From: Gluconobacter kanchanaburiensis NBRC 103587
GTDB lineage: Bacteria > Pseudomonadota > Alphaproteobacteria > Acetobacterales > Acetobacteraceae
Length of the DNA: 64,000 nt
Reading direction: 5' to 3'
Assembly (NCBI RefSeq): GCF_007988905.1
Contig: NZ_BJVA01000011.1
Location: 1-64,000 of the forward strand
Numbering within the stretch: position 1 is the first letter of the stretch; every line of letters starts with the position of its first letter. Made by a program: the position numbers and the translations under genes. Positions 1 through 7,628 of the stretch are shown one piece after another. The notes below the pieces were generated by a model. The model saw nothing but the letters and a program-made list of their open reading frames with translations, was not told where the DNA came from and did no database searches.

Positions 1-314
1 GGCTCGGGCGGCTCGCGGCGCAGCAGCGGCTGAAGCAGTTCGGTCATGCTGCCGAGATGGCGCAGGGTCGTCGCCGCCAGCCTGTGGGCGGAGGCACGGT
101 CCCGCGGGTCCAGCCCCTGCCCGGCGCGATCCAGCGTCGTCTCCAGCATCCGGCGATGCTCGACCACCCCGCAGACGATATCGAACGCCAGATCGCGCGT
201 GGGATCCGGCACCGGTTTCCGCTCCTGCGTTCTGCCAGACGGACGGCGTGGACCGCCGCTTCGGTTCGCGGAGGCGGGATTGCGGGGGGGATTGCTGGAA
301 GGCTTCTGGGTCAT
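1..314 (-). CDS. rsmB: 16S rRNA (cytosine-967-C5) methyltransferase RsmB/Sun, N-terminal part (cut by window edge)
   Basis: Reading the reverse strand from ATG at 312-314 gives an open frame that runs off the left edge. After a basic, Pro-rich leader of about 35 residues comes a NusB-like helical segment (RDLAFDIVCGVVEHRRMLE, then DPRDRASAHRLAATTLRHLG). This is the N-terminal RNA-binding domain of the RsmB/Sun family. Family members methylate C967 of 16S rRNA with SAM. The catalytic domain lies outside the window. The gene diverges from yggS, and only about 57 bp separate the two starts. The family call rests on about 104 visible residues; a NusB-only protein is less likely given the long leader. 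Confidence 0.72.
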   Translation of the reverse strand, partial: MTQKPSSNPPRNPASANRSGGPRRPSGRTQERKPVPDPTRDLAFDIVCGVVEHRRMLETTLDRAGQGLDPRDRASAHRLAATTLRHLGSMTELLQPLLRREPPE

Positions 315-371
315 GACGGGCTATCAGTCTCTCGCATCCTGCCGAAATCGCATCTTGCGGCCACGGACGCA

Positions 372-1085
372 ATGGCGTCTTCTCCCGACATGTCCGATCC
401 TGTTGCCCAGAACCTGATTATCGAGCGCCTTGCCACCATCCGCCGCCGCATCGCTCAGGCGTGTCTGAAGGCGGGACGTGCGGAGACGGATGTCTCCCTT
501 GTCGCCGTCAGCAAGTTCCATCCGATCGAGAGCGTTGAGGCTGCCTTGAAAGCCGGTCAGCGCCTGTTCGGCGAAAACCGCGTGCAGGAAGCCGCGTCCA
601 AATTTCCTCAACTCCGCCAGAGCTTCCCCGACCTGCGGCTGCATATTATCGGCAGTCTTCAGACCAATAAGGCCTTCGAAGCCTGCGAGATCGCCGACAT
701 GATCGAGAGCCTGGACCGGCCCTCCCTCTCAGACGCCCTTGAAAAGGGGGCACAGAAGGCCGGTCGACTTCCCGAGCTTCTCATTCAGGTCAATACGGGT
801 GACGAGCCGCAGAAGTCCGGAGTGGCGTGTGAAAAGGCCGATGCTTTCATCGAAACCTCACTCGAACGCTTCGGTTCAAAGATTCGCGGTCTGATGTGCA
901 TTCCGCCCGAAGACCAGAACCCAGCGGCCCATTTCCGCCTCCTGCGCCAGATGAGCGAACGCCATGGATTGCCTGTGCTCTCAATGGGCATGTCTGCCGA
1001 TTTTGAGACAGCCATAGCCGAAAATGCAACGCTGGTCCGGTTGGGGACGGCCATTTTCGGAAGCCGTCCTGCCCCCCATCCGTAA
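372..1085 (+). CDS. yggS: YggS/PROSC-family PLP-binding homeostasis protein
   Basis: A 237-residue single-domain alanine-racemase-fold protein. The PLP-binding lysine is in the VAVSKFHP motif, followed by LFGENRVQEA and, later, IGSLQTNK, IQVNTGDEPQKSG, GLMCIPP and the phosphate-binding SMGMSADFETAI segment near the C terminus. The family has no known catalytic activity and controls free PLP and amino- and keto-acid balance in the cytosol. The frame is open upstream to position 57, but that part is antisense to rsmB. The start is therefore ATG 372 or ATG 390 (MSDPVAQ). Neither has a strong ribosome-binding site, and 390 would give the usual 231-residue length. Confidence 0.93.
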   Translation: MASSPDMSDPVAQNLIIERLATIRRRIAQACLKAGRAETDVSLVAVSKFHPIESVEAALKAGQRLFGENRVQEAASKFPQLRQSFPDLRLHIIGSLQTNKAFEACEIADMIESLDRPSLSDALEKGAQKAGRLPELLIQVNTGDEPQKSGVACEKADAFIETSLERFGSKIRGLMCIPPEDQNPAAHFRLLRQMSERHGLPVLSMGMSADFETAIAENATLVRLGTAIFGSRPAPHP

Positions 1086-1224
1086 CGCCGTTCATTGCCA
1101 CAATCCTGACACGCGGCTTGCGTCCGGGCCCGAAATCTTGTCATGAGGGACAAATGCCCTGATGCGGAGCCGCGCCCGGAAAGCGCTGTGACAGTAGACT
1201 GCGGCACGCTTCTGATGCCCGTAA

Positions 1225-3255
1225 ATGGAACCAGCAATGCCTGAACATGACGGTGACCACGCCTCGAACACATCTCACGGCGTAGGAATTCCCAACGACT
1301 CCGGCGAAATCATACAGACGATTGAGCAGGCCCGTTCGGAAGGACATACCCATGAGATTGGCGGTAGCGAGGATGACAGTTCCAGCCATCACCGTCCGGC
1401 AGGCATGGGCGCCCTGCTCGCGGTTCTGGGCGTCGTGTATGGCGATATCGGCACAAGCCCGCTCTACGCGCTGCAATCATCGGTCAGCATCGTCAGTTCC
1501 CCCAAATCTCCGGCCCAACCCTGGGAAATCATGGGGCTCGCCAGCCTGACCTTCTGGGCGCTGATGCTTATTGTTACCATCAAATACGTTATCCTCATCA
1601 TGAGGGCGGATCATGATGGCGAAGGCGGCATCATCGCGCTCATGTCGCTGGCCCAACGCGTATGCAAATCACAGCATTTCCGATGGATCTTCGGTCTCGT
1701 CGGTATTGCAGGCACCTGTCTGTTCTTCGGCGACAGCATCATTACTCCGGCCATTTCGGTGCTTTCGGCCGTGGAGGGCATCGAAACGTCCGTTCCCTCC
1801 GCCAGTCACATCATTATTCCGCTGGCCATGGTCGTCCTCATTGCCCTGTTCTCGGTTCAGGTTCTGGGCACAGGGAAGATCGGCAAGGCTTTCGGACCGA
1901 TCATGGTCTGCTGGTTCAGCGTACTCGCCATTCTCGGCATCAAGGGCATTTTCCTCTATCCCCATATCCTGCTCGCCCTGTCTCCGACCTTCGCGCTCGA
2001 ATTCATCGCCATGCACGGCTATCTATCGTTCATCGCACTCGGCTCGGTCGTACTGTCCGTCACAGGTGCCGAGGCTCTTTACGCCGATATGGGCCATTTC
2101 GGACGCGCCCCGATCCGCAAGGCCTGGCTGTTCTTCGTCCTGCCCTCGCTGACGCTGAACTATTTCGGACAGGCCGCCCTGCTGATCCATAACCCGCACG
2201 CCCTGTCCAATCCGTTTTATCTTCTGGTGCCGCACTGGGCGCAGATCCCCATGCTGATCCTCGCGACCTTCGCGACCGTGATCGCCTCACAGGCCGGTAT
2301 TTCGGGCAGCTTCTCACTGTGCCGCCAGCTTATCCAGCTCGGCTATCTGCCGCGTACCCGCATCATGCACACCAACGCATCCGAGGAAGCACAGATCTAT
2401 CTGCCCTCGCTGAACTGGATTCTGGCCTTTGGCGCGCTGGTTCTGGTCCTTTCCTTCCGCTCATCCTCGGCCCTCGCTGCGGCTTACGGCATTGCTGTAA
2501 CCGGCACGTTCCTGTGCACCTGCGTGCTGGCCATGGTGGTGTTCCGCCGCGTTTTCAAATGGAAGACCGCTACGGTCGCGATCGTCTTCGGCTTCTTCTT
2601 CATCGTGGACAGCATCTTCTTCTCCGCAAATGTGCTCAAGATCCCCGATGGCGGATGGGTCCCGCTCGCAATCGGCATCATCAGCACCATCATCATGACG
2701 ACTTGGAAGCGTGGGCGCAGCCTGATCTCCTCGCGCCAGCAGGCGGATTCCATGCCGATGGGCTCCTTCCTTGCGCGTCTACCGCAGTCCCGCACGATCC
2801 GTGTTCCCGGTCTGGCCGTCTTCCTGACCGCCAACCCCGACATTGTGCCGAATTCACTGCTGCATAACCTCAAGCACAACAAGGTCCTGCACGATCACAT
2901 CCTGTTCGTAACGGTCCAGAACCTCGACCAACCGGAAGCCGAGCGCGGTCACCGCGCCATCGTTCAGGAACTGGCTCCCAACATTCACCGCGTCATCGTC
3001 CGCTACGGCTTCATGGAGATGCCCAACCTGCCTCGCGCCCTGCTGGAACTGAATGCGCTCGGCGTGGCGTTTGACGCCATTCAGGCGTCCTATTTCACGT
3101 CCCATGAACTCGTCGTCCGCTCCCGCGTACCGAAGATGCAGCTCTGGCGCATGTGGATTTTCCTCCTGCTCCAGCGCAATGCGGCCTCCACGACCGAATT
3201 CCTGCGCATCCCGCCTGACCGTGTGGTGGAATTCGGCGTCCGGATTGCCATTTGA
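1225..3255 (+). CDS. kup: Kup-family potassium uptake transporter
   Basis: A 676-residue inner-membrane K+/H+ symporter of the KUP/HAK/KT family. A soluble N-terminal stretch of about 55 residues precedes the hallmark VVYGDIGTSPLYAL in the first membrane helix. About twelve hydrophobic helices follow, with conserved GEGGIIALMSL and FFGDSIITPAISVLSA. A soluble C-terminal domain of about 200 residues ends the protein. It brings in K+ as the main low-affinity route in many proteobacteria. ATG 1225 is used; ATG 1237 (MPEHD) is an alternative. The stop overlaps the TTG start of hemW (TTGA), which suggests coupling. Confidence 0.95.
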   Translation: MEPAMPEHDGDHASNTSHGVGIPNDSGEIIQTIEQARSEGHTHEIGGSEDDSSSHHRPAGMGALLAVLGVVYGDIGTSPLYALQSSVSIVSSPKSPAQPWEIMGLASLTFWALMLIVTIKYVILIMRADHDGEGGIIALMSLAQRVCKSQHFRWIFGLVGIAGTCLFFGDSIITPAISVLSAVEGIETSVPSASHIIIPLAMVVLIALFSVQVLGTGKIGKAFGPIMVCWFSVLAILGIKGIFLYPHILLALSPTFALEFIAMHGYLSFIALGSVVLSVTGAEALYADMGHFGRAPIRKAWLFFVLPSLTLNYFGQAALLIHNPHALSNPFYLLVPHWAQIPMLILATFATVIASQAGISGSFSLCRQLIQLGYLPRTRIMHTNASEEAQIYLPSLNWILAFGALVLVLSFRSSSALAAAYGIAVTGTFLCTCVLAMVVFRRVFKWKTATVAIVFGFFFIVDSIFFSANVLKIPDGGWVPLAIGIISTIIMTTWKRGRSLISSRQQADSMPMGSFLARLPQSRTIRVPGLAVFLTANPDIVPNSLLHNLKHNKVLHDHILFVTVQNLDQPEAERGHRAIVQELAPNIHRVIVRYGFMEMPNLPRALLELNALGVAFDAIQASYFTSHELVVRSRVPKMQLWRMWIFLLLQRNAASTTEFLRIPPDRVVEFGVRIAI

Positions 3256-4430
3256 CCACCCGTCCTTTGGCCGAGCCACTTTCCCTCTACATCCACTGGC
3301 CGTTCTGTCTGGCGAAGTGCCCCTACTGCGATTTCAACTCCCATGTCCGGGAGGTGATCCCGCAGCAACGCTTCGCCGCAGCCCTGCGCCATGAACTGGC
3401 CCATGACGCCGCCCGCCTGACCCGCGATGGCGTCAAGCGCCCCCTGCGTTCGATCTTTTTCGGCGGGGGCACGCCCTCGCTGATGGCTCCCGAAACCGTT
3501 GCGGCCCTGATTGAAGACGCACACCGCCTGTTCGACGCACAGGACGATCTGGAAATCACGCTCGAAGCCAACCCGACCAGCGTCGAGGCCGGAAAATTCG
3601 CAGCGTTCCGTCAGGCCGGAGTCAACCGTGTGTCGCTCGGCGTACAGAGCCTGAGGGACGATGCGCTCCACAAGCTTGGCCGCGAACACTCCGCTCTACA
3701 GGCCATCCGCGCGCTCGAAACCGCCCGAACCCTGTTCCCACGCATTTCTTTTGACCTGATCTACGCCCGCCCCGGCCAGAGCGACGCCGATTGGACGGAC
3801 GAGCTGACCACAGCGCTCGACCTCGTGGCCGACCACCTGTCACTGTATCAACTCACCATCGAACCGGGCACGAAGTTCGAAGCCATGCACCGGCGCGGCG
3901 AACTCAGCTTGCCCGACGAAGACACCGCCGCACGCCTCTATGACCTGACCGGCGACATCGCCGCCCGTCACGGCCTGCTGCCCTATGAAGTCTCGAACTA
4001 CGCCCGACCCGGCGCCGAAAGCCGCCATAACCTGACCTACTGGCGCTATGCGGATTACATCGGCATCGGCCCCGGCGCTCATGGGCGCCTGACGCTGGAC
4101 GGCGAATTATACGCCACCCGCCGCCACCGCGCGCCTGAACCCTGGGCCGAACGGGTTGAAAAGACCGGCTCCGGCAGCACTGAGGAAACCCTGCTCACGC
4201 CGGAAGAAAAAGGCCGCGAAGCCCTGCTGATGGGCCTGCGCCTGTCCGAAGGCATCGACGAGGCAGCCTTCGCCGCCCGCACGGGCCGCGCGCTTCTGAA
4301 CTGTGTGGACCCTGCCCTGCTCGAAGCCTGCATCGAGGAAAACTACCTCGAACGGAACAACGGTATCCTGCGCGCGACCGGCGAAGGACGGCTTCGTCTT
4401 GAAGCGATACTGGCGCGTCTCGTCACTTGA
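3252..4430 (+). CDS. hemW: Radical SAM protein HemW (heme chaperone, coproporphyrinogen III oxidase-like)
   Basis: A 392-residue radical SAM protein that starts with TTG inside the kup stop (TTGA overlap). YIHWPFCLAKCPYCDFNSH carries the CxxxCxxC [4Fe-4S]/SAM motif and the FNSH variant typical of HemW. FFGGGTPSL, LEANPTS and RVSLGVQSL follow, and a HemN_C-like domain closes the protein. The family was long annotated as oxygen-independent coproporphyrinogen oxidase (HemN). HemW differs by having Phe rather than a fourth Cys after the triad, and it acts as a heme-binding chaperone. The usual upstream partner rdgB/rph is replaced here by kup. Confidence 0.92.
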   Translation: MTTRPLAEPLSLYIHWPFCLAKCPYCDFNSHVREVIPQQRFAAALRHELAHDAARLTRDGVKRPLRSIFFGGGTPSLMAPETVAALIEDAHRLFDAQDDLEITLEANPTSVEAGKFAAFRQAGVNRVSLGVQSLRDDALHKLGREHSALQAIRALETARTLFPRISFDLIYARPGQSDADWTDELTTALDLVADHLSLYQLTIEPGTKFEAMHRRGELSLPDEDTAARLYDLTGDIAARHGLLPYEVSNYARPGAESRHNLTYWRYADYIGIGPGAHGRLTLDGELYATRRHRAPEPWAERVEKTGSGSTEETLLTPEEKGREALLMGLRLSEGIDEAAFAARTGRALLNCVDPALLEACIEENYLERNNGILRATGEGRLRLEAILARLVT

Positions 4431-4466
4431 GGGCATGATCCGGTCTTAATCCATCTGGAAGAGACC

Positions 4467-5555
4467 ATGCGCCGATCCATTCTTTCTGCCCTTCTGGCTG
4501 CCTGCACCGTACTCGCCCCGCTTTCCGTTGCGACGGCTGCTCCTGCTCCGAACTACGTCGTGCTCGACAACGACTTCCTCGGCCCGGGCGGCTCCAACAT
4601 CCAGTCCATTATCCCGTTGCTGAACCATCCAGGCGTCACGCTGCTGGGCCTGACCTCCGTCATCGGCGATGACTGGGAAAACGCAGGCACGGCGCACGCC
4701 CTGCGCTTTCTGGAAATCGCGCATCAGACGCAGATCCCCGTCGCCGATGGGGCTACCACGCCGCTGGTCAACACGGTTGCGGAGACGAAACTGCGCGAAC
4801 AGCAGTTCGGCATCATTCCCTGGAAGGGCGCATGGGGTGGCCTCGGCTCCATCGAGCACGTCCCGGCCACGCAGCCTCCCGTCGGCAAACTGCCCGAAGG
4901 CGCGCCGCATATTACAGCCGACGCGCTCCCGGCTGCCATGTTCCTGATCCGTGAAGTCCATGCCCACCCGCATCAGGTTACGGTCATCGCTGCTGGTCCG
5001 CTGACGAATCTTGCGCTCGCCATCCGCATCGACCCGACCTTTGCCGCAACTGCCAAACAGCTTGTTTTCATGGGTGGTCTGCTCGATGCCAGCATGATGT
5101 CCGTCACCGGAAATGCCGATTTCGCGTCCGACTTCAACCTGATTATGGACCCTGAAGCCGCCCGCATTGCCCTGACCGCGCCGTGGGCTTCCATCACCTG
5201 CGTCGGAAATGTTTCGAACGACATCATGATGACGCCCGAAATCGCCAGCCGCATCGACGAAAAGCACAATGCTGTCACGGACTATCTGAAAAAGTATCAA
5301 GCCCCCCTGCCGCTCTGGGATGAACTGACCTCCGCCATCGCCGTTGATCCCACACTGATCACGAAGTCCGTCACGGCCGTCATGGACGTCAATATCGAAC
5401 ACGGGATGGATTACGGTCACGCCCATATCTGGCCGGATTCCACAGCGCCGAAGGGCATAAAACTGCAAAAGGTGAAGATCATACAGTCCATCGACAAAGC
5501 GCGCTTCATCAACGAGTTCGTCTCGCAGTCCCAGAACGCCATAGGCACGCACTAA
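4467..5555 (+). CDS. Exported inosine/uridine-preferring nucleoside hydrolase-family protein
   Basis: A 362-residue protein with a clear Sec signal peptide (MRRSILSALLAACTVLAPL, cut near ATAAPA) followed by an IUNH domain. The first metal-binding segment is VVLDNDFLGPGGSNIQSI. It keeps two Asp but has GPGG in place of the canonical DTDPGxDD. Later family landmarks are AAGPLTNLALAIR, FMGG, DFNLIMDPEAARI and, near the C terminus, WDELTSAIAVDP. The protein would cleave the N-glycosidic bond of ribonucleosides, with Ca2+ bound by Asp residues, in the periplasm rather than the cytosol. An SD match (GGAAGAG) precedes the ATG. Substrate is unknown, and the altered metal motif leaves activity uncertain. 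Confidence 0.83.
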   Translation: MRRSILSALLAACTVLAPLSVATAAPAPNYVVLDNDFLGPGGSNIQSIIPLLNHPGVTLLGLTSVIGDDWENAGTAHALRFLEIAHQTQIPVADGATTPLVNTVAETKLREQQFGIIPWKGAWGGLGSIEHVPATQPPVGKLPEGAPHITADALPAAMFLIREVHAHPHQVTVIAAGPLTNLALAIRIDPTFAATAKQLVFMGGLLDASMMSVTGNADFASDFNLIMDPEAARIALTAPWASITCVGNVSNDIMMTPEIASRIDEKHNAVTDYLKKYQAPLPLWDELTSAIAVDPTLITKSVTAVMDVNIEHGMDYGHAHIWPDSTAPKGIKLQKVKIIQSIDKARFINEFVSQSQNAIGTH

Positions 5556-5582
5556 GAGCTTGCAGGAGGGCAACCGACACCT

Positions 5583-6002
5583 ATGCTGAACATCATCAAA
5601 CTGGCCGTCGGCTGCCCGAGTATCGAAGTCCTGCGCGAGCGGCTGAACCATTACCGTCTCAACGGCCATGCCACCGTCCAGACCCGTACCATGCCCAAAC
5701 GGGCCGAGGAGGTTCTGGACGGTGGTTCCCTGTATCGTGTGATGGATGGCATGATCCTGTGCCGCCAGCCCATCATCGGGTTGGAAAGCGCCCAGCGCGC
5801 GGATGGCAGCACGGGTACGCTGATCGTCGTTTCGGACGAAATCATCCCGGTCCAGCCACGCCCGATGCGTCCTTTTCAGGGCTGGCGTTATCTGGAGCCT
5901 AAAGATGCGCCCCCAGATCTGGGCAGCAGCCTGGGAGAAGACGGTATTGCCAATCTCCCACCACAGCTCCGTAGGGAACTTGCTGAACTTGCGCTGATTT
6001 GA
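5583..6002 (+). CDS. DUF1489-family protein
   Basis: A 139-residue soluble protein with the N terminus MLNIIKLAVGC and the conserved body of the alphaproteobacterial DUF1489 family (Y/TRxMPKRAEEVLDGGSLYRVMDGMI, then C-terminal FQGWRYLEP and LPPQLRRELAEL). Its function is unknown. It lies 27 bp downstream of the nucleoside hydrolase with a good SD (AGGAGGG) and may be co-transcribed with it. There is no signal peptide or membrane segment, so it is expected in the cytosol. Confidence 0.85.
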   Translation: MLNIIKLAVGCPSIEVLRERLNHYRLNGHATVQTRTMPKRAEEVLDGGSLYRVMDGMILCRQPIIGLESAQRADGSTGTLIVVSDEIIPVQPRPMRPFQGWRYLEPKDAPPDLGSSLGEDGIANLPPQLRRELAELALI

Positions 6003-6075
6003 GGAGGAGCATTTCTGGCCACTCTGAAGTCTGCCCTGTTTTTGCCATAAAGCGGGAACGGTATGGGAGCTGACA

Positions 6076-6108
6076 CGTCATACTCCTGCATACGAAGACT
6101 GTATGACG
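6076..6108. promoter_or_regulatory. 8-bp inverted repeat upstream of the VOC gene (possible operator)
   Basis: CGTCATAC at 6076-6083 is repeated as its exact reverse complement GTATGACG at 6101-6108, with a 17-nt spacer. The dyad lies about 65 bp before the proposed TTG start of the VOC gene, in the 169-bp gap after the DUF1489 gene. A second small dyad (CCGCC/GGCGG) sits at 6133-6147. It could be an operator or an mRNA hairpin. No T-tract follows, so it is not a simple terminator. Confidence 0.35.
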
Positions 6109-6171
6109 ATCCCGCCCTACAGGGTCTTTGAGCCGCCTTACGGGCGGAATATGAATAGAAGGAGTGCCACT

Positions 6172-7134
6172 TTGCCCCCCTCTCACCGTCCCTCCCGTAC
6201 CGGCGCGGCCGCAGTCACACTTTCGGCGGCACTGTGCCTCAGCCTGACAACGGCTCTTCCCAGCGCCTGCGCCCAGAGCGCCGTGCCGTCATCGCCGGAA
6301 ACCGCGGGCACCCCGCCTACCCCGGCTCTGGCCAGCGTACCTCTGCCCGGCAAGGTAGTGTATGCACAGCTCACGACACCGGACCTGGCAAAAGCGAAAA
6401 CGTTTTATGGCGGTCTTCTCGGATGGACATTCCAGGATCGGCCCGTCTCGGGGGGACATTACGCGGAGGCGCTCGTGAATGGCCATGTTGTCGCGGGCCT
6501 CGTCGAGCGACGGCTTCCCGAAGGCAGCAATCCGCCCCGTCCGATCTGGCTGCCCTTCATTTCAGCGACGGACGTTCCAGCACTGGCGAAATCCTCCCGC
6601 CAGTGGGGCGCGAAAATCATTTTCCGTCCGACCGACATTCCGGGTCGCGGTGAACAGGCCATCATTGCCGATCCGCAGGGCGCACTTTTTGCACCGTTAC
6701 GCAGGCCTCACGGAGACCCGCAGGATACGGACGCAACCGTTCAGGGCGACTGGATCTGGAATGCCCTTCTAACGCCTGCTCCGTCCGCAAGCGCCGGCTT
6801 CTACCAGAAGCTCTTCGGTTATCGGGTGGAAGCGGCTCCGGCGCCTGATTCCGCCCAGCGCTACATTCTCGAATCACAGTCCACGGCCCGCGCGACCGTC
6901 AATCCGCTTCCTGCCCGTCTTCCCGCGAACGCCCGTGCCCGCTGGCTCAGCTTCGTACAGGTCGACAGCGTCGGGAGCGCGGCTGAAAAAGCGGTGCAAC
7001 TGGGCGGGCGCGTTCTGGTCGAGCCCCATCCCGATCATCAGAACAGCATGATCGCGATCATCGCCGATCCGGCAGGCGCGGCGTTCGGCATTATGGAATG
7101 GCATGATCCGATTGCGACAGGAGATACGAAATGA
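6172..7134 (+). CDS. Exported tandem VOC (glyoxalase/bleomycin-resistance) domain protein
   Basis: About 320 residues: a signal peptide (hydrophobic AAAVTLSAALCLSLTTAL, cut near ACAQS), then two VOC modules. The first begins KVVYAQLTTPDLAKAKTFY and ends DPQGALFAPL. The second begins WIWNALLTPAPSASAGFYQ and ends IIADPAGAAFGIMEW. VOC proteins bind metals, small toxic compounds or aldehydes; the ligand here is unknown. I prefer TTG 6172 because AGAAGGAG lies 7 nt before it. ATG 6151 and ATG 6103 are in frame but have weak SD matches. The stop overlaps the next gene (ATGA), so the two are probably made together. Export of a VOC protein is uncommon. Confidence 0.8.
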   Translation: MPPSHRPSRTGAAAVTLSAALCLSLTTALPSACAQSAVPSSPETAGTPPTPALASVPLPGKVVYAQLTTPDLAKAKTFYGGLLGWTFQDRPVSGGHYAEALVNGHVVAGLVERRLPEGSNPPRPIWLPFISATDVPALAKSSRQWGAKIIFRPTDIPGRGEQAIIADPQGALFAPLRRPHGDPQDTDATVQGDWIWNALLTPAPSASAGFYQKLFGYRVEAAPAPDSAQRYILESQSTARATVNPLPARLPANARARWLSFVQVDSVGSAAEKAVQLGGRVLVEPHPDHQNSMIAIIADPAGAAFGIMEWHDPIATGDTK

Positions 7135-7562
7135 CCCGTCGTACAAGAGGAACCCTGATCCGTATCGGTGGCGCCCTGTGCCTGCTCGGCATGCTGTCAG
7201 GCTGCGCCGGCTATGACGGATATGGTTATAACGGCTACGGCAGTTATGGCGGAGGTGGATATTACAGCGCCTATGACACCGGCTGGGGCGGTGGCTGGGG
7301 AAGCGGCTGGGGACGTGGCTACGGTGTCGGCCCCTATTATGGACGCGGTCACGGCGGTCGCGGACCAGGGGGCTGGGCGCCAGGCGGACGCGGACCCGGA
7401 GGTCATGGGCCCGGTGGGCGCGGGCCGGGGGGCCCTGGCGGACGCGGCCCTGGTCCCGGAGGTCATGGAGGACCGGGTGGAGGCGGTCACGGTGGAGGTC
7501 CCGGCGGCGGCGGTGGGCCCGGCGGAGGTCATGGAGGCGGTGTCCATGGTGGTCGCCACTAA
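7131..7562 (+). CDS. Glycine-rich lipoprotein, unknown function
   Basis: A 143-residue protein with a lipoprotein signal (hydrophobic run, then LLGMLSGC, lipidated Cys near residue 25). The mature part is very low in complexity: a Gly/Tyr segment (GYDGYGYNGYGSYGGGG), then GW repeats, then long runs of PGGRGPGG and GGHGG type rich in Gly, Pro, Arg and His. Such tails are intrinsically disordered, and the His-rich part could bind metal. It overlaps the VOC gene by ATGA. No family is recognised. The same DNA has open frames on other frames because of its composition. Confidence 0.7.
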   Translation: MTRRTRGTLIRIGGALCLLGMLSGCAGYDGYGYNGYGSYGGGGYYSAYDTGWGGGWGSGWGRGYGVGPYYGRGHGGRGPGGWAPGGRGPGGHGPGGRGPGGPGGRGPGPGGHGGPGGGGHGGGPGGGGGPGGGHGGGVHGGRH

Positions 7563-7583
7563 ACACCTGCGATCCTGAAAACA

Positions 7584-7625
7584 CCGGACGTTTCCGACAT
7601 CCAATGTCGGTCTCGCCCGGTTTTT
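7584..7625. terminator. Rho-independent terminator between convergent genes
   Basis: CCGACA/TGTCGG forms an inner stem (7594-7609) inside a CCGG/CCGG outer stem, followed by TTTTT at 7621-7625. On the reverse strand the hairpin is followed by TGTTTTC, so it can serve both the lipoprotein gene (+) and the FUSC gene that ends at 7629 (-). Confidence 0.7.
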
Positions 7626-7628
7626 CGG

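Noticed and set aside
57-371. Upstream in-frame extension of yggS
   Set aside because: It runs antisense to the rsmB coding region and has no YggS family similarity.
7340-7560. Tandem DNA repeat or CRISPR-like array in the Gly-rich gene
   Set aside because: The repetition is irregular GG(C/A/T) codon-level repetition from Gly/Pro/Arg residues, with no constant repeat and spacer lengths.
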